Source of the DNA: Ruminococcus_G sp964621905
Lineage (GTDB): Bacteria > Bacillota > Clostridia > Lachnospirales > Lachnospiraceae
Length of the DNA stretch: 64,000 bases
Assembly (NCBI GenBank): GCA_964621905.1
Contig: CAZUNG010000001.1
Location: 62,001 to 126,000 of the forward strand
Direction of reading: 5' to 3'
Made by a program: the position numbers and the translations under genes. Positions within the stretch are counted from its first letter, which is position 1, and each line of letters begins with the position of its first letter. This document shows, one piece after another, positions 8,389 through 16,404 of this stretch. The notes beneath the pieces were generated by a model, which saw only the letters and a list, made by a program, of their open reading frames with translations, was not told the origin of the DNA and ran no database searches.

Positions 8389-9853
8389 CATAGGTATACA
8401 GTTTTCAGAAAGAAATTTTGAATATGACGTCTATTCCCTGGTCCGCGCCTTTTACCCGGCGAGCAATGTACAGATGTACGCGCTGGGAGAAGAGGCACCG
8501 GCCGGGGAATTTGAATGTCTGGTAGCCCTCTCCTACCGGGAAGCCGGCATTGGATGCAGGATCTATATGGACGGAGAAGAACAGTTCTGCGGTGAAGCAG
8601 CTGTTGATTTTTATGCGGACCGGCCCGCGACGAAAAACTGCCTGAAGCAGCTGGTGTACCGCGGCCTGTCTGAGGTGAGCGGCAGGACGCTGCCGTGGGG
8701 GACACTGACGGGAATCCGTCCTACGAAGATACCCATGCATCTTCTGGAGGAAGGCTGGAAAAACTCCCGGATTGCAGAATACATGCGCAGTACTTATTAC
8801 TCCGGAAACAAAAAAACAGCGCTGGCGATTGCGATAGCGAATCGGGAACGGTCTATCCTGAAAGATATCGACTATGAAAATGGCTACAGTCTGTATGTGG
8901 GAATCCCGTTTTGTCCGAGCATCTGTCTTTATTGTTCATTTGGTTCTCACCCGCTCGCGAAGTGGAAGGACAGGATGGGCGAATACCTGGATGCGCTGAT
9001 GAAAGAGATTTCTTTTGTGAGCAGGGAATTCAGAGACAAAAAGCTGAATACGATCTATATCGGAGGAGGAACACCTACGACACTGGAACCGGAGCAGATG
9101 AGAAGGCTGCTGCGCCATATCACAGATTCATTTGATTTTCAGAATCTTTTGGAATTTACGGTAGAGGCCGGACGTCCGGACAGTATTACGGAAGAAAAAC
9201 TGATGGTGCTGAGAGAATTTCCGGTGAATCGGATTTCCATTAATCCGCAGACGATGCATCAGAAAACCCTGGATCTTATCGGGAGAGGCCATACGGCAGA
9301 GCAGATAAAGGAGGCCTATGCACTGGCAAGAAAGCTTTCCTTTGACAATATTAACATGGATCTGATCATCGGACTACCGGGAGAGGGAAAGGCGGAAGTA
9401 GAGGAGACACTCAGTGAGATCGAGGCGCTGCATCCGGACAGCATAACGGTCCATTCACTCTCTTTGAAGCGGGCAACCAGACTGCACTTGTTTAAGGATC
9501 AGTATGAAGAAATATCGTTCGGGAACAGTCAGGAAATTATGGAAATGGCGGAAAAATCTGCGGTGAAACTTGGGATGAACCCCTATTATCTGTACCGGCA
9601 GAAAAATATTGCCGGTAATTTTGAAAATGTAGGGTATGCAAAGGTTGACAAAGCGGGAATTTACAATATACTGATTATGGAAGAGAAACAATCAATTCTG
9701 GCGGTAGGCGCAGGCGCTTCTACAAAGCTGGTCTTTGATCGCGGCCGTCGGATTGAACGTGTGGAAAATGTAAAAGATGTCACCCATTACATTTCACGCA
9801 TCGATGAGATGATAGAACGAAAGAAAACAGGGATTGAAAAGTGGTTGAGATAG
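8381..9853 (+). CDS. hemZ: Coproporphyrinogen III oxidase-like radical SAM protein HemZ
   Basis: This radical SAM protein of about 490 residues belongs to the oxygen-independent coproporphyrinogen oxidase family. The cluster motif CPSICLYC places the three Fe-S cysteines at residues 178, 182 and 185, followed by FGS instead of the FY/F seen in HemN. IGGGTPTT and the SINPQTM segment belong to the same TIM-barrel core. A long N-terminal region before the motif is typical of HemZ. The start is uncertain: TTG 8381 follows AAAAGAGG (8363-8370) and fits the family N-terminus, while upstream GTG/ATG codons from 8318 would overlap the MBL gene extensively. HemZ proteins may act in heme synthesis or handle other substrates; no other heme gene is in view. 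Confidence 0.85.
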   Translation: MLNIGIQFSERNFEYDVYSLVRAFYPASNVQMYALGEEAPAGEFECLVALSYREAGIGCRIYMDGEEQFCGEAAVDFYADRPATKNCLKQLVYRGLSEVSGRTLPWGTLTGIRPTKIPMHLLEEGWKNSRIAEYMRSTYYSGNKKTALAIAIANRERSILKDIDYENGYSLYVGIPFCPSICLYCSFGSHPLAKWKDRMGEYLDALMKEISFVSREFRDKKLNTIYIGGGTPTTLEPEQMRRLLRHITDSFDFQNLLEFTVEAGRPDSITEEKLMVLREFPVNRISINPQTMHQKTLDLIGRGHTAEQIKEAYALARKLSFDNINMDLIIGLPGEGKAEVEETLSEIEALHPDSITVHSLSLKRATRLHLFKDQYEEISFGNSQEIMEMAEKSAVKLGMNPYYLYRQKNIAGNFENVGYAKVDKAGIYNILIMEEKQSILAVGAGASTKLVFDRGRRIERVENVKDVTHYISRIDEMIERKKTGIEKWLR

Positions 9854-10434
9854 ACAAGACTAAGAAGTATATCAATGAAAAACATCTTCTGACATATACA
9901 CTGGACGATCAGGTCGTACATGCCATGCTGGTCAGCAACCTTTCGTATTCAGTGGCAAAGGAGCTGGGACTTCCGGAAGACACCTGTCAGTACCTCTTTG
10001 ATGCAGGAATTCTGCATGATATTGGGAAAGAAAAACTGGGAGCTTACATTTATGAGGAAGAAAGCAATCCGTTGATTGTGGAAGAGATGAAATACGTGCG
10101 GATGCACGCGACGCTCGGGTATGAGATACTCAAAGAGCGCGGGTATCCGGATATTATTCTGCAGTCGGTGCTCCATCATCATGAAAATATGGATGGGAGC
10201 GGATATCCGGACAATCTCCGGGGAGAGGAGATCCCTTACGGCGCGCGTATCATACGTGTGTGTGATGTGTTTGCAGCACTGATCTCAGACCGGCCATACC
10301 GGAAATCCTTTGATCAGGATACGGCCATGGAACTGATGATTGAAGAGGTGAAGAATTTTGATATCAAAGTCTTCCTGGCATTTCAGCGTGTAATTCATCA
10401 TGAAGATTACCAGGAGCTGGTATTAATCGAATAA
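9841..10434 (+). CDS. HD-domain phosphohydrolase, HD-GYP-like
   Basis: This is a 197-residue single-domain HD protein. HDIGKEKLG, then HHHENMDGSGYPD and VCDVFAALISDRPYR match the HD-GYP layout (HD, HHE, GxGYP, D-F-AL), but the domain is short and has no sensor partner. HD-GYP proteins hydrolyse c-di-GMP; small stand-alone members may cleave other nucleotides. The start is GTG 9841, overlapping the last 13 bases of hemZ, with only a weak AGGGA upstream. hisS follows 15 bases later, so it sits within the housekeeping operon. The substrate is an inference from motifs only. Confidence 0.82.
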   Translation: MVEIDKTKKYINEKHLLTYTLDDQVVHAMLVSNLSYSVAKELGLPEDTCQYLFDAGILHDIGKEKLGAYIYEEESNPLIVEEMKYVRMHATLGYEILKERGYPDIILQSVLHHHENMDGSGYPDNLRGEEIPYGARIIRVCDVFAALISDRPYRKSFDQDTAMELMIEEVKNFDIKVFLAFQRVIHHEDYQELVLIE

Positions 10435-10449
10435 AAGGAGAGAAATATT

Positions 10450-11706
10450 ATGGCATTGAAGAAGAAACCGGTCACGGGAATGAAGGATATTCTGCCGGCA
10501 GAGATGGCGATCCGCGATTATGTGATCCGTTTGATTAAAGAGACATATGCGACATTCGGATTTTCCTCGATGGAGACACCGTGTGTGGAACACATTGAAA
10601 ATCTATGCAGCAAACAGGGCGGGGAAAATGAAAAGCTGATTTTTAAAATCTTAAAAAGAGGAGAAAAGCTGAAAATCGATGATGCACAGACAGAGAATGA
10701 CCTCGTGGACGGAGGACTGCGTTATGATCTGACGGTTCCGCTGTCACGATATTATGCAAATCATGCGAATGAACTGCCAAGCCCTTTTAAAGCGCTGCAG
10801 ATGGGAAATGTATGGCGGGCCGACCGGCCGCAGCGCGGACGTTTCCGACAGTTCATGCAGTGTGATATTGACATTCTCGGAGAGCCGACGATTTTGGCGG
10901 AGATTGAGCTGATTCTGGCAACGACAACACTGCTTGGAAAGCTGGATTTTAAAAATTTTACGATTCGCATCAATGACCGCAGAATCCTGAAAGCGATGGC
11001 GGCTTACAGCGGATTTGCGCCTGAGACATTTGATACGGTCTTTATCATTCTGGATAAGATGGACAAGATCGGTATGGACGGTGTCGCGGAGGAGCTTGCA
11101 AAAGAAGGATACCAACAGGAATCCATTGACAAATATCTTTCCATGTTCCGTGAGGTGACGGAAGATATCGAGGGTGTGCGTTATCTGAAGGAGAAACTGG
11201 ACGGTGTTCTTAACGCACAGTATGCGGATGATCTTGAAACTATTATGAAGAGTGTGGATGCCGTGAAAAATGCGGAATTCAAAATTGCGTTTGATCCGAC
11301 ACTCGTGCGCGGTATGTCCTATTATACAGGACCGATTTTTGAGATTTCCATGGATGAGTTCGGAGGATCTGTCGGAGGAGGCGGGCGTTATGATGAAATG
11401 ATCGGCAAGTTTACCGGGAATGCCACCAGTGCCTGCGGATTTTCTATTGGTTTTGAGCGTATCGTGATGCTGCTTCTGGAGCGCGGTTATCAGGTTCCTG
11501 GAACTTCAGGAAAAACAGCGCTGCTGATTGAAAAGAAAATGCCGGCGGACAAACTGCTGATTGTTCTGAGAGAGGCAGAAAGACTGAGAAATAGTGGTAC
11601 CCAGGTGACGATCGCGGTGATGAAGAAAAATAAAAAGTTCCAGAAAGAACAGCTGACAGAAGAGGGTTATGAAACATTCCAGGAATTTTTTATCGATAAA
11701 ATGTAA
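10450..11706 (+). CDS. hisS: Histidine-tRNA ligase
   Basis: This class II aminoacyl-tRNA synthetase of 418 residues charges tRNA-His. Class II motif 2 is visible in GNVWRADRPQRGRFRQF followed by CDIDILG. The HisRS-specific signature LVRGMSYYTGPIFE and motif 3 in ACGFSIGFERIVMLL are also present. A C-terminal anticodon-binding domain ends the protein. The start at ATG 10450 follows AAAAGGAG. It is directly followed by aspS (20-base gap), the paired arrangement widespread in Firmicutes. I saw no T-box leader, as expected for an internal operon gene. Confidence 0.95.
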   Translation: MALKKKPVTGMKDILPAEMAIRDYVIRLIKETYATFGFSSMETPCVEHIENLCSKQGGENEKLIFKILKRGEKLKIDDAQTENDLVDGGLRYDLTVPLSRYYANHANELPSPFKALQMGNVWRADRPQRGRFRQFMQCDIDILGEPTILAEIELILATTTLLGKLDFKNFTIRINDRRILKAMAAYSGFAPETFDTVFIILDKMDKIGMDGVAEELAKEGYQQESIDKYLSMFREVTEDIEGVRYLKEKLDGVLNAQYADDLETIMKSVDAVKNAEFKIAFDPTLVRGMSYYTGPIFEISMDEFGGSVGGGGRYDEMIGKFTGNATSACGFSIGFERIVMLLLERGYQVPGTSGKTALLIEKKMPADKLLIVLREAERLRNSGTQVTIAVMKKNKKFQKEQLTEEGYETFQEFFIDKM

Positions 11707-11726
11707 AACAGACGGAGGATTATAAA

Positions 11727-13532
11727 ATGGCAGAGTCAATGAAGGGACTGAAACGGTCCCATCGCTGTACAGAAGTAACGAGTGCCAACATCGGGGAGAC
11801 AGTCACTTTGATGGGATGGGTGCAGAAAGGGAGAAATAAAGGCGGGATCGTATTTGTCGATCTGCGTGACAGAAGCGGACTTATTCAGCTGATTTTTGAA
11901 AATGGCAGTATTGACGAAGAAGGATTTGAAAAAGCAGGACGGCTGCGCAGTGAATTTGTTATTGCGGTTGTCGGAAAAGTGGAGGCTCGTTCGGGAGCTG
12001 TCAACGAAAATCTGAAGACCGGTGATATCGAAATCCGCGTAAATACCTTGCGGATTCTTTCGGAATCAGAGACACCGCCGTTTCCGATTGAGGAAAACAG
12101 TAAAACAAAAGAAGAACTCCGTCTGAAATACCGGTCGTTGGACCTTCGAAGACCGGATATCCAGAGAAATCTGATCATGCGCTCGAAGGTTGCGATGCTG
12201 ACCAGAGTGTTCCTGGAAAAAGAAGGATTTTTGGAGATCGAGACACCGATGCTCACAAAGAGCACACCGGAGGGGGCACGGGATTACCTTGTGCCGAGCC
12301 GCGTGCATCCCGGCAGTTTCTACGCACTGCCGCAGTCTCCGCAGCTGTTTAAGCAGCTGCTGATGTGTTCCGGTTATGACCGTTATATTCAGATTGTCAA
12401 ATGTTTCCGCGACGAAGACCTGCGGGCTGACCGTCAGCCAGAGTTTACACAGATCGACATGGAGCTTGCGTTCGTGGATGTTGATGATGTTATTGACGTC
12501 AATGAGCGTCTGCTTGCCCATCTGTTTCAGGAGGTGCTGGGAGTTGAAGTACAGCTGCCCATCCAGAGAATGACCTGGCAGGAAGCCATGGATCGGTTTG
12601 GTTCCGATAAACCGGATCTGCGTTTCGGTATGGAATTAAAGGATGTTTCAGAAATCGTCAGAGAAAGCGAATTCGTCGTGTTTAAAAATGCCCTGGAAGC
12701 CGGGGGAAGTGTGCGCGGCATCAATGCAAAAGGTCAGGGCACAATGCCGAGAAAGAAAATTGACAAGCTGGTTGATTTTGCAAAAGATTATGGTGCGAAA
12801 GGACTGGCTTATCTGGCAGTCAACGAGGACGGAAGCTACAAATCCTCTTTTGCAAAATTTATGAAAGATGAAGAGTTAAAAGCGCTGGCAGGTGCGATGC
12901 AGGCAGAACCGGGAGATTTGCTGTTATTTGCGGCTGATAAAAACCAAGTTGTATGGGATGTGCTTGGCGCGCTGCGTCTGGAACTGGCAAAACAGATGGA
13001 CCTGCTGAACAAAGACGAGTATCGGTTCGTGTGGATCACGGAATTCCCGCTTCTTGAGTGGTCTGAGGAACAAAACCGCTATACGGCGATGCATCATCCG
13101 TTCACCATGCCGATGGACGAGGATTTGCATCTTCTGGACAGTGATCCGGGGGCTGTGCGTGCGAAAGCTTATGATATTGTACTGAACGGCACAGAGATCG
13201 GCGGAGGAAGCGTCAGAATCCATCAGAATGATATCCAGGTAAAAATGTTCGAGATGCTCGGATTCACAAAGGAGGAAGCAGCAGAGCGTTTTGGTTTCCT
13301 GCTGACGGCGTTTAAATATGGGGTACCGCCTCATGCAGGACTTGCGTACGGACTGGACCGTCTGGTAATGCTGATGGCAAAAGAAGACAGTATCCGTGAT
13401 GTGATTGCATTCCCGAAAGTAAAAGATGCTTCTTGTCTGATGTCGGAGGCACCCGGAGCGGTGGAGGAAAAACAGCTGAAAGAGCTGTGCCTGGAAGTGG
13501 AGCTGCCGAAGAAAGAAACGCAGACGGTATGA
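11727..13532 (+). CDS. aspS: Aspartate-tRNA ligase
   Basis: At 601 residues this is the bacterial-type AspRS: an N-terminal OB anticodon-binding domain (about 20-120), then the class II catalytic core with FRDEDLRADRQPEFTQ (motif 2), a GAD-type insertion, and GLAYGLDRLVMLM (motif 3). The start at ATG 11727 follows GGAGG at 11714-11718 with 8-base spacing. Another in-frame ATG lies four codons on. It is the last gene of the apt-rel-hisS block; a hairpin without a good U-tract follows at 13566-13595. Whether it is discriminating or charges tRNA-Asn as well cannot be read directly. Confidence 0.96.
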   Translation: MAESMKGLKRSHRCTEVTSANIGETVTLMGWVQKGRNKGGIVFVDLRDRSGLIQLIFENGSIDEEGFEKAGRLRSEFVIAVVGKVEARSGAVNENLKTGDIEIRVNTLRILSESETPPFPIEENSKTKEELRLKYRSLDLRRPDIQRNLIMRSKVAMLTRVFLEKEGFLEIETPMLTKSTPEGARDYLVPSRVHPGSFYALPQSPQLFKQLLMCSGYDRYIQIVKCFRDEDLRADRQPEFTQIDMELAFVDVDDVIDVNERLLAHLFQEVLGVEVQLPIQRMTWQEAMDRFGSDKPDLRFGMELKDVSEIVRESEFVVFKNALEAGGSVRGINAKGQGTMPRKKIDKLVDFAKDYGAKGLAYLAVNEDGSYKSSFAKFMKDEELKALAGAMQAEPGDLLLFAADKNQVVWDVLGALRLELAKQMDLLNKDEYRFVWITEFPLLEWSEEQNRYTAMHHPFTMPMDEDLHLLDSDPGAVRAKAYDIVLNGTEIGGGSVRIHQNDIQVKMFEMLGFTKEEAAERFGFLLTAFKYGVPPHAGLAYGLDRLVMLMAKEDSIRDVIAFPKVKDASCLMSEAPGAVEEKQLKELCLEVELPKKETQTV

Positions 13533-13565
13533 CCCGTTAATAAAATTGTACAGAAATATTTTTTG

Positions 13566-13595
13566 GAAACGGTGTAGCTTTTGCTATACCGTTTC
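13566..13595 (+). terminator. Hairpin after aspS
   Basis: GAAACGGTGTAGC (13566-13578) pairs with GCTATACCGTTTC (13583-13595) through a TTTT loop, with one G-U pair. No U-tract follows, so termination strength is doubtful, but position 34 bases after the aspS stop fits an operon end. Confidence 0.5.
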
Positions 13596-13707
13596 TCTAA
13601 AGAAAGATAAAGATCGCAGATTTTCACGATTACAGAACAGGAGGATACCTATCAATTGTAAGCCCTGGACAGGTTGCTACAAAGTGAGTGACGGTTGTCT
13701 TAATATA

Positions 13708-13757
13708 AACGGGCGCACCGCCTTTTTGACGATACGCCCGTTGCCTGACTTTTTGTA
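13708..13757. terminator. Second convergent hairpin
   Basis: AACGGGCG (13708-13715) pairs with CGCCCGTT (13735-13742) over a 19-base loop, followed on the plus strand by a T5 run at 13750-13754. It lies between convergent aspS and the lipoprotein gene and could serve either strand. Confidence 0.4.
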
Positions 13758-13791
13758 TGGCGGCTGTTGAAGGTACGCTTTTACTTTTTAG

Positions 13792-14952
13792 TTATTCGGC
13801 TGACCCCGTATCCGAGGAAGCCTCTGTGCTGCCGTCTTCGTCCGGATCGGTTGATATGTCGGCGACGGCTTCGTCAATATTGCCGAGAATCGCTTCGGCC
13901 ACTGCATCATCCATCTGAAGTTTCCAGTTCGTGCCGTCGTTCACGAGAACCAGTGTAATAGAAGTTGTTGAAGCGGATGTGTTGTGATTGATGCTGTCCA
14001 AAAGGATCTGGTTGGCTTTGGTGAGACGGACAGAAATCCCGTCGGCAAGCGCCTGTGCTGTGTTGGTATAGTCAGCAACGCTTGTCTGGTATTCCTTGAT
14101 GATACCGCGGCTGTCGCAGCTTGTGATATCCATTGTAACTTTCGCATTGATGCCGTCATTCTCGGAAGCGGTGATGCTGTAGTCGAGATACTGCAGAATC
14201 TGAGCGGCCAATGCTTTGGCAATTGTGCGCTTGTATTCATCGTCAGCAGAAAACAGCTCATCCAGTGATAAAAACTGGTTCATCTGTTCCGTGTCAAATT
14301 CTTTGATGGTGTCAAAATGCAAAGCCACGATTTCTTCCGGTGTGAAAAGTTCCGGATCAGCAGCGTATGTGACAAAACCTCCAACCAGAGCATTTTCAAG
14401 ATCAGAGTCCTGCTCGAGTTTCCAGGTTTCACCTGTCCTGGTGAGTGTGACCGAATATTCATTTTTTACAGTTTTGTAATCATTAACCGTCAGCAGATCA
14501 TGCAATGTCAGATAATAATCCTCAAGGGAATACTCAACCTGACTGGGATTGGCAAGATTCTGCAGCTGCTTGATGATGGACTGGGAGGTGTAATCCTTTG
14601 CCAGTTTTTTCGCATCAATCGTTTCCAGCCTCAGGATTGCCGAGGCTTTCTGGGAGCCTTCATCGACCTGGACGTTTTTGATATCATAATCAAAATCCCT
14701 GAAAAACAGAGAAAATACATCGATGACCTCTGAAGGAAGTTTATCGGCAGCCATATCTTCAAAGAGACTGGAGTTTGACAGATGCTGCGCGATATTGGAC
14801 GGGTCAGCGGTTTTCAGGACATCAAGTTCATTTCTGATACAGTCAGTTACCGCTTTTTTGTCTTCGGACACACATCCGGTCAGCAGCCCGGCAGATAGCG
14901 CAGCCACAGCAAACAGAATCAGAAAACGGAGGGGATGGAACGTCCTGCTCAT
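13792..14952 (-). CDS. Secreted lipoprotein of unknown function
   Basis: This 386-residue protein starts with a signal peptide and lipobox LLTGC, so Cys27 should be lipidated and the protein anchored outside the membrane. The mature part looks duplicated: two alpha-helical segments of roughly 130-170 residues each begin with a similar pattern (helix ending in KTADP.NIAQHL, and later HFDTIKEFDTEQMNQFL) and each ends in a W-K-L strand (ETWKLEQ, TNWKLQM). The C-terminus is acidic and Ser/Thr-rich. I do not recognise a family with certainty; DUF5105-like lipoproteins have a similar look. Its ATG overlaps the stop of the upstream CBS gene (ATGA), so the two are translated together. Confidence 0.82.
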   Translation of the reverse strand: MSRTFHPLRFLILFAVAALSAGLLTGCVSEDKKAVTDCIRNELDVLKTADPSNIAQHLSNSSLFEDMAADKLPSEVIDVFSLFFRDFDYDIKNVQVDEGSQKASAILRLETIDAKKLAKDYTSQSIIKQLQNLANPSQVEYSLEDYYLTLHDLLTVNDYKTVKNEYSVTLTRTGETWKLEQDSDLENALVGGFVTYAADPELFTPEEIVALHFDTIKEFDTEQMNQFLSLDELFSADDEYKRTIAKALAAQILQYLDYSITASENDGINAKVTMDITSCDSRGIIKEYQTSVADYTNTAQALADGISVRLTKANQILLDSINHNTSASTTSITLVLVNDGTNWKLQMDDAVAEAILGNIDEAVADISTDPDEDGSTEASSDTGSAE

Positions 14953-15407
14953 GACGGATCCCCTTTTCCGGTATCAGAACCAGGTCCATCGTTTTCACTG
15001 GCCGGGTTCTTCAGTTTCTGGAAACAGTATTCCAGAATATCTTTACGGGTGATAATACCGATAAATTTACGTTCATCATCCACTACAGGTACGAAATTCT
15101 GCCGCATGGCGGTCATTACGAGATCCTCAATATTACAGTTGATATTGACAGGATTATTGTGCCAGCGCCGTGAAACCTGACGAATCGGCAGATCTTCGGC
15201 CTCATGCAGTGTCAGTGAGTATTTATCTTTGATAACACGTAAGAGGTCACCTTCCGTAATCGTCCCTATGTATGCTCCACTGCGGTTTAAAATGGGAATT
15301 GCGGTGTATTTATGATGCTCCATCTTTTCAAGCGTCTGTCTGAGTGAAAAATCATCATAAATATATTCCACTTCACTTTTGGGTGTTAGAAAAAATAAAA
15401 TATTCAT
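14949..15407 (-). CDS. CBS-domain pair protein
   Basis: This 152-residue cytoplasmic protein is made of two CBS domains and little else. The first covers about residues 10-65 (TAIPILNRSGAYIGTITEGDLL) and the second about 85-135 (FVPVVDDERKFIGIITRKDIL). CBS pairs bind adenine nucleotides or related ligands and act as sensors, usually for a partner protein; which partner is unknown. The start is ATG 15407 behind AAGGAG (plus-strand complement at 15416-15421). A -10-like TATAAT lies further upstream on this strand, near 15440, without a convincing -35. The stop codon overlaps the lipoprotein start, which ties the two genes functionally. Confidence 0.88.
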   Translation of the reverse strand: MNILFFLTPKSEVEYIYDDFSLRQTLEKMEHHKYTAIPILNRSGAYIGTITEGDLLRVIKDKYSLTLHEAEDLPIRQVSRRWHNNPVNINCNIEDLVMTAMRQNFVPVVDDERKFIGIITRKDILEYCFQKLKNPASENDGPGSDTGKGDPS

Positions 15408-15523
15408 TGTGTATACTCCTTATAGTAACGTTGTCTCTATTATATACTATTTGCATGAAAAAGTGTGGAAAAGCACCCCAAAAATTTATTAATTTTTTCT
15501 TACGTAATAACCATATTCCCACA

Positions 15524-15538
15524 AGGTTGTGGTATAAT
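15524..15538 (+). promoter_or_regulatory. Extended -10 promoter
   Basis: TGGTATAAT at 15530-15538 is an exact extended -10 element (TGnTATAAT). No good -35 is seen at the usual spacing. It would start a transcript near 15545, right at the beginning of the structured region below. Confidence 0.5.
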
Positions 15539-15544
15539 GTACGC

Positions 15545-15710
15545 GACCCCAATGAGCCGTGCAGAAGACAACGCACGGAGGAGAACTGTACAAATATAGT
15601 TCCTCTCCGTGAGGCTGGCTTTTATAGGGCGAAGCCCGCGAACGAGCGTCAGCGAATTTAGCACGGCGGGATACCGTATAGAATCAAACAAACTTTTTTC
15701 CCTGCGGGGA
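15545..15710 (+). ncRNA. Candidate structured RNA or leader of the LUD gene
   Basis: The region folds by eye into a branched structure. A closing stem P1 pairs GCCGTGC (15556-15562) with GCACGGC (15661-15667). Inside, P2 pairs CACGGAGGAGAACT (15574-15587) with AGTTCCTCTCCGTG (15598-15611), about 14 pairs with one mismatch and a 10-base loop. P3 pairs GCTGGC (15614-15619) with GTCAGC (15648-15653), enclosing GGGC-GAA-GCCC (15627-15637). The P1 5' strand can instead pair with GCACGG at 15573-15578, which would break P2. No coding frame explains the region. I do not recognise a known riboswitch or ncRNA class. It is either a leader of the downstream gene or a separate RNA. Confidence 0.5.
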
Positions 15711-15750
15711 AGCCCATACCGAACAAAAACCAGGAAACGGAGGATTTCGT

Positions 15751-16386
15751 ATGAACTATCAATCACAAAGTTACGAAAACACAGCGAAAACGCTGATCAA
15801 GAGATTTGAAAAACGAGGAATGACAGCTTTCTACTGTCCGGATAAAACATCTGCCAGAGAACAGGTATTAAAGCTGCTGGAAGAGGACAGTACCGTAACC
15901 TGGGGAGGTTCCGTCACCCTTGAAGAGACCGGTATCATTGATGCCATTAAACATGGTCCCTATCAAGCCATCGACAGAAAATCAGCCGGGACCCCTGAAG
16001 AAGCCCGCAGACTGTACGGGGAAATCGTCTGTTCAGACTCATTTTTGATGAGCACCAATGCGTTTACACTGGACGGTGAACTGATCAACATTGACGGAAA
16101 TGGGAACCGTGTGGCGTGTCTGATTACAGGGCCACGGCAGGTAATCGTTGTGACGGGAATGAATAAACTTGTCAAAAACGTGCAGGAGGGCATTGACCGC
16201 GTCAGGACGCAGGCAACGCCTCCGAATGCCATCCGCGTCGGCGCCGGCACACCGTGTTCAAAGACAGGAGTCTGTGCGGACTGTACAGGGAGTGAATGTA
16301 TTTGCTGTCAGGAAGTGATCACGCGCGTTTCCAGAGAGCGGGGACGTATTAAAATAATATTAGTGGGAGAAGAGCTGGGATTTTAG
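15751..16386 (+). CDS. LUD-domain protein (lactate utilisation-like, Cys-rich end)
   Basis: This is a 211-residue LUD (DUF162) protein related to LutC/LutB parts of the lactate-oxidation system. The fold pattern is visible in WGGSVTLEETGI, SDSFLMSTNAFTLDGELINIDGNGNRVA and VIVVTGMNKLV. The C-terminus carries seven cysteines at residues 169, 175, 178, 183, 185, 186 and in the motif CSKTGVCADCTGSECICC, which suggests metal or Fe-S binding. No LutA or LutB neighbour is present, so a role in lactate oxidation is not supported here; stand-alone members are common in Clostridia and their job is unknown. The start ATG 15751 follows GGAGGA (15739-15744). A folded leader precedes it. Confidence 0.85.
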   Translation: MNYQSQSYENTAKTLIKRFEKRGMTAFYCPDKTSAREQVLKLLEEDSTVTWGGSVTLEETGIIDAIKHGPYQAIDRKSAGTPEEARRLYGEIVCSDSFLMSTNAFTLDGELINIDGNGNRVACLITGPRQVIVVTGMNKLVKNVQEGIDRVRTQATPPNAIRVGAGTPCSKTGVCADCTGSECICCQEVITRVSRERGRIKIILVGEELGF

Positions 16387-16404
16387 ACCGGCGCAGGAGG
16401 GACA

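Noticed and set aside
10435..11726. T-box leaders ahead of hisS or aspS
   Set aside because: The gaps are 15 and 20 bases with plain ribosome sites, too short for a T-box.
15500..15766. Short frames on both strands over the structured RNA region
   Set aside because: They lack ribosome sites and reflect GC-rich stem sequence.
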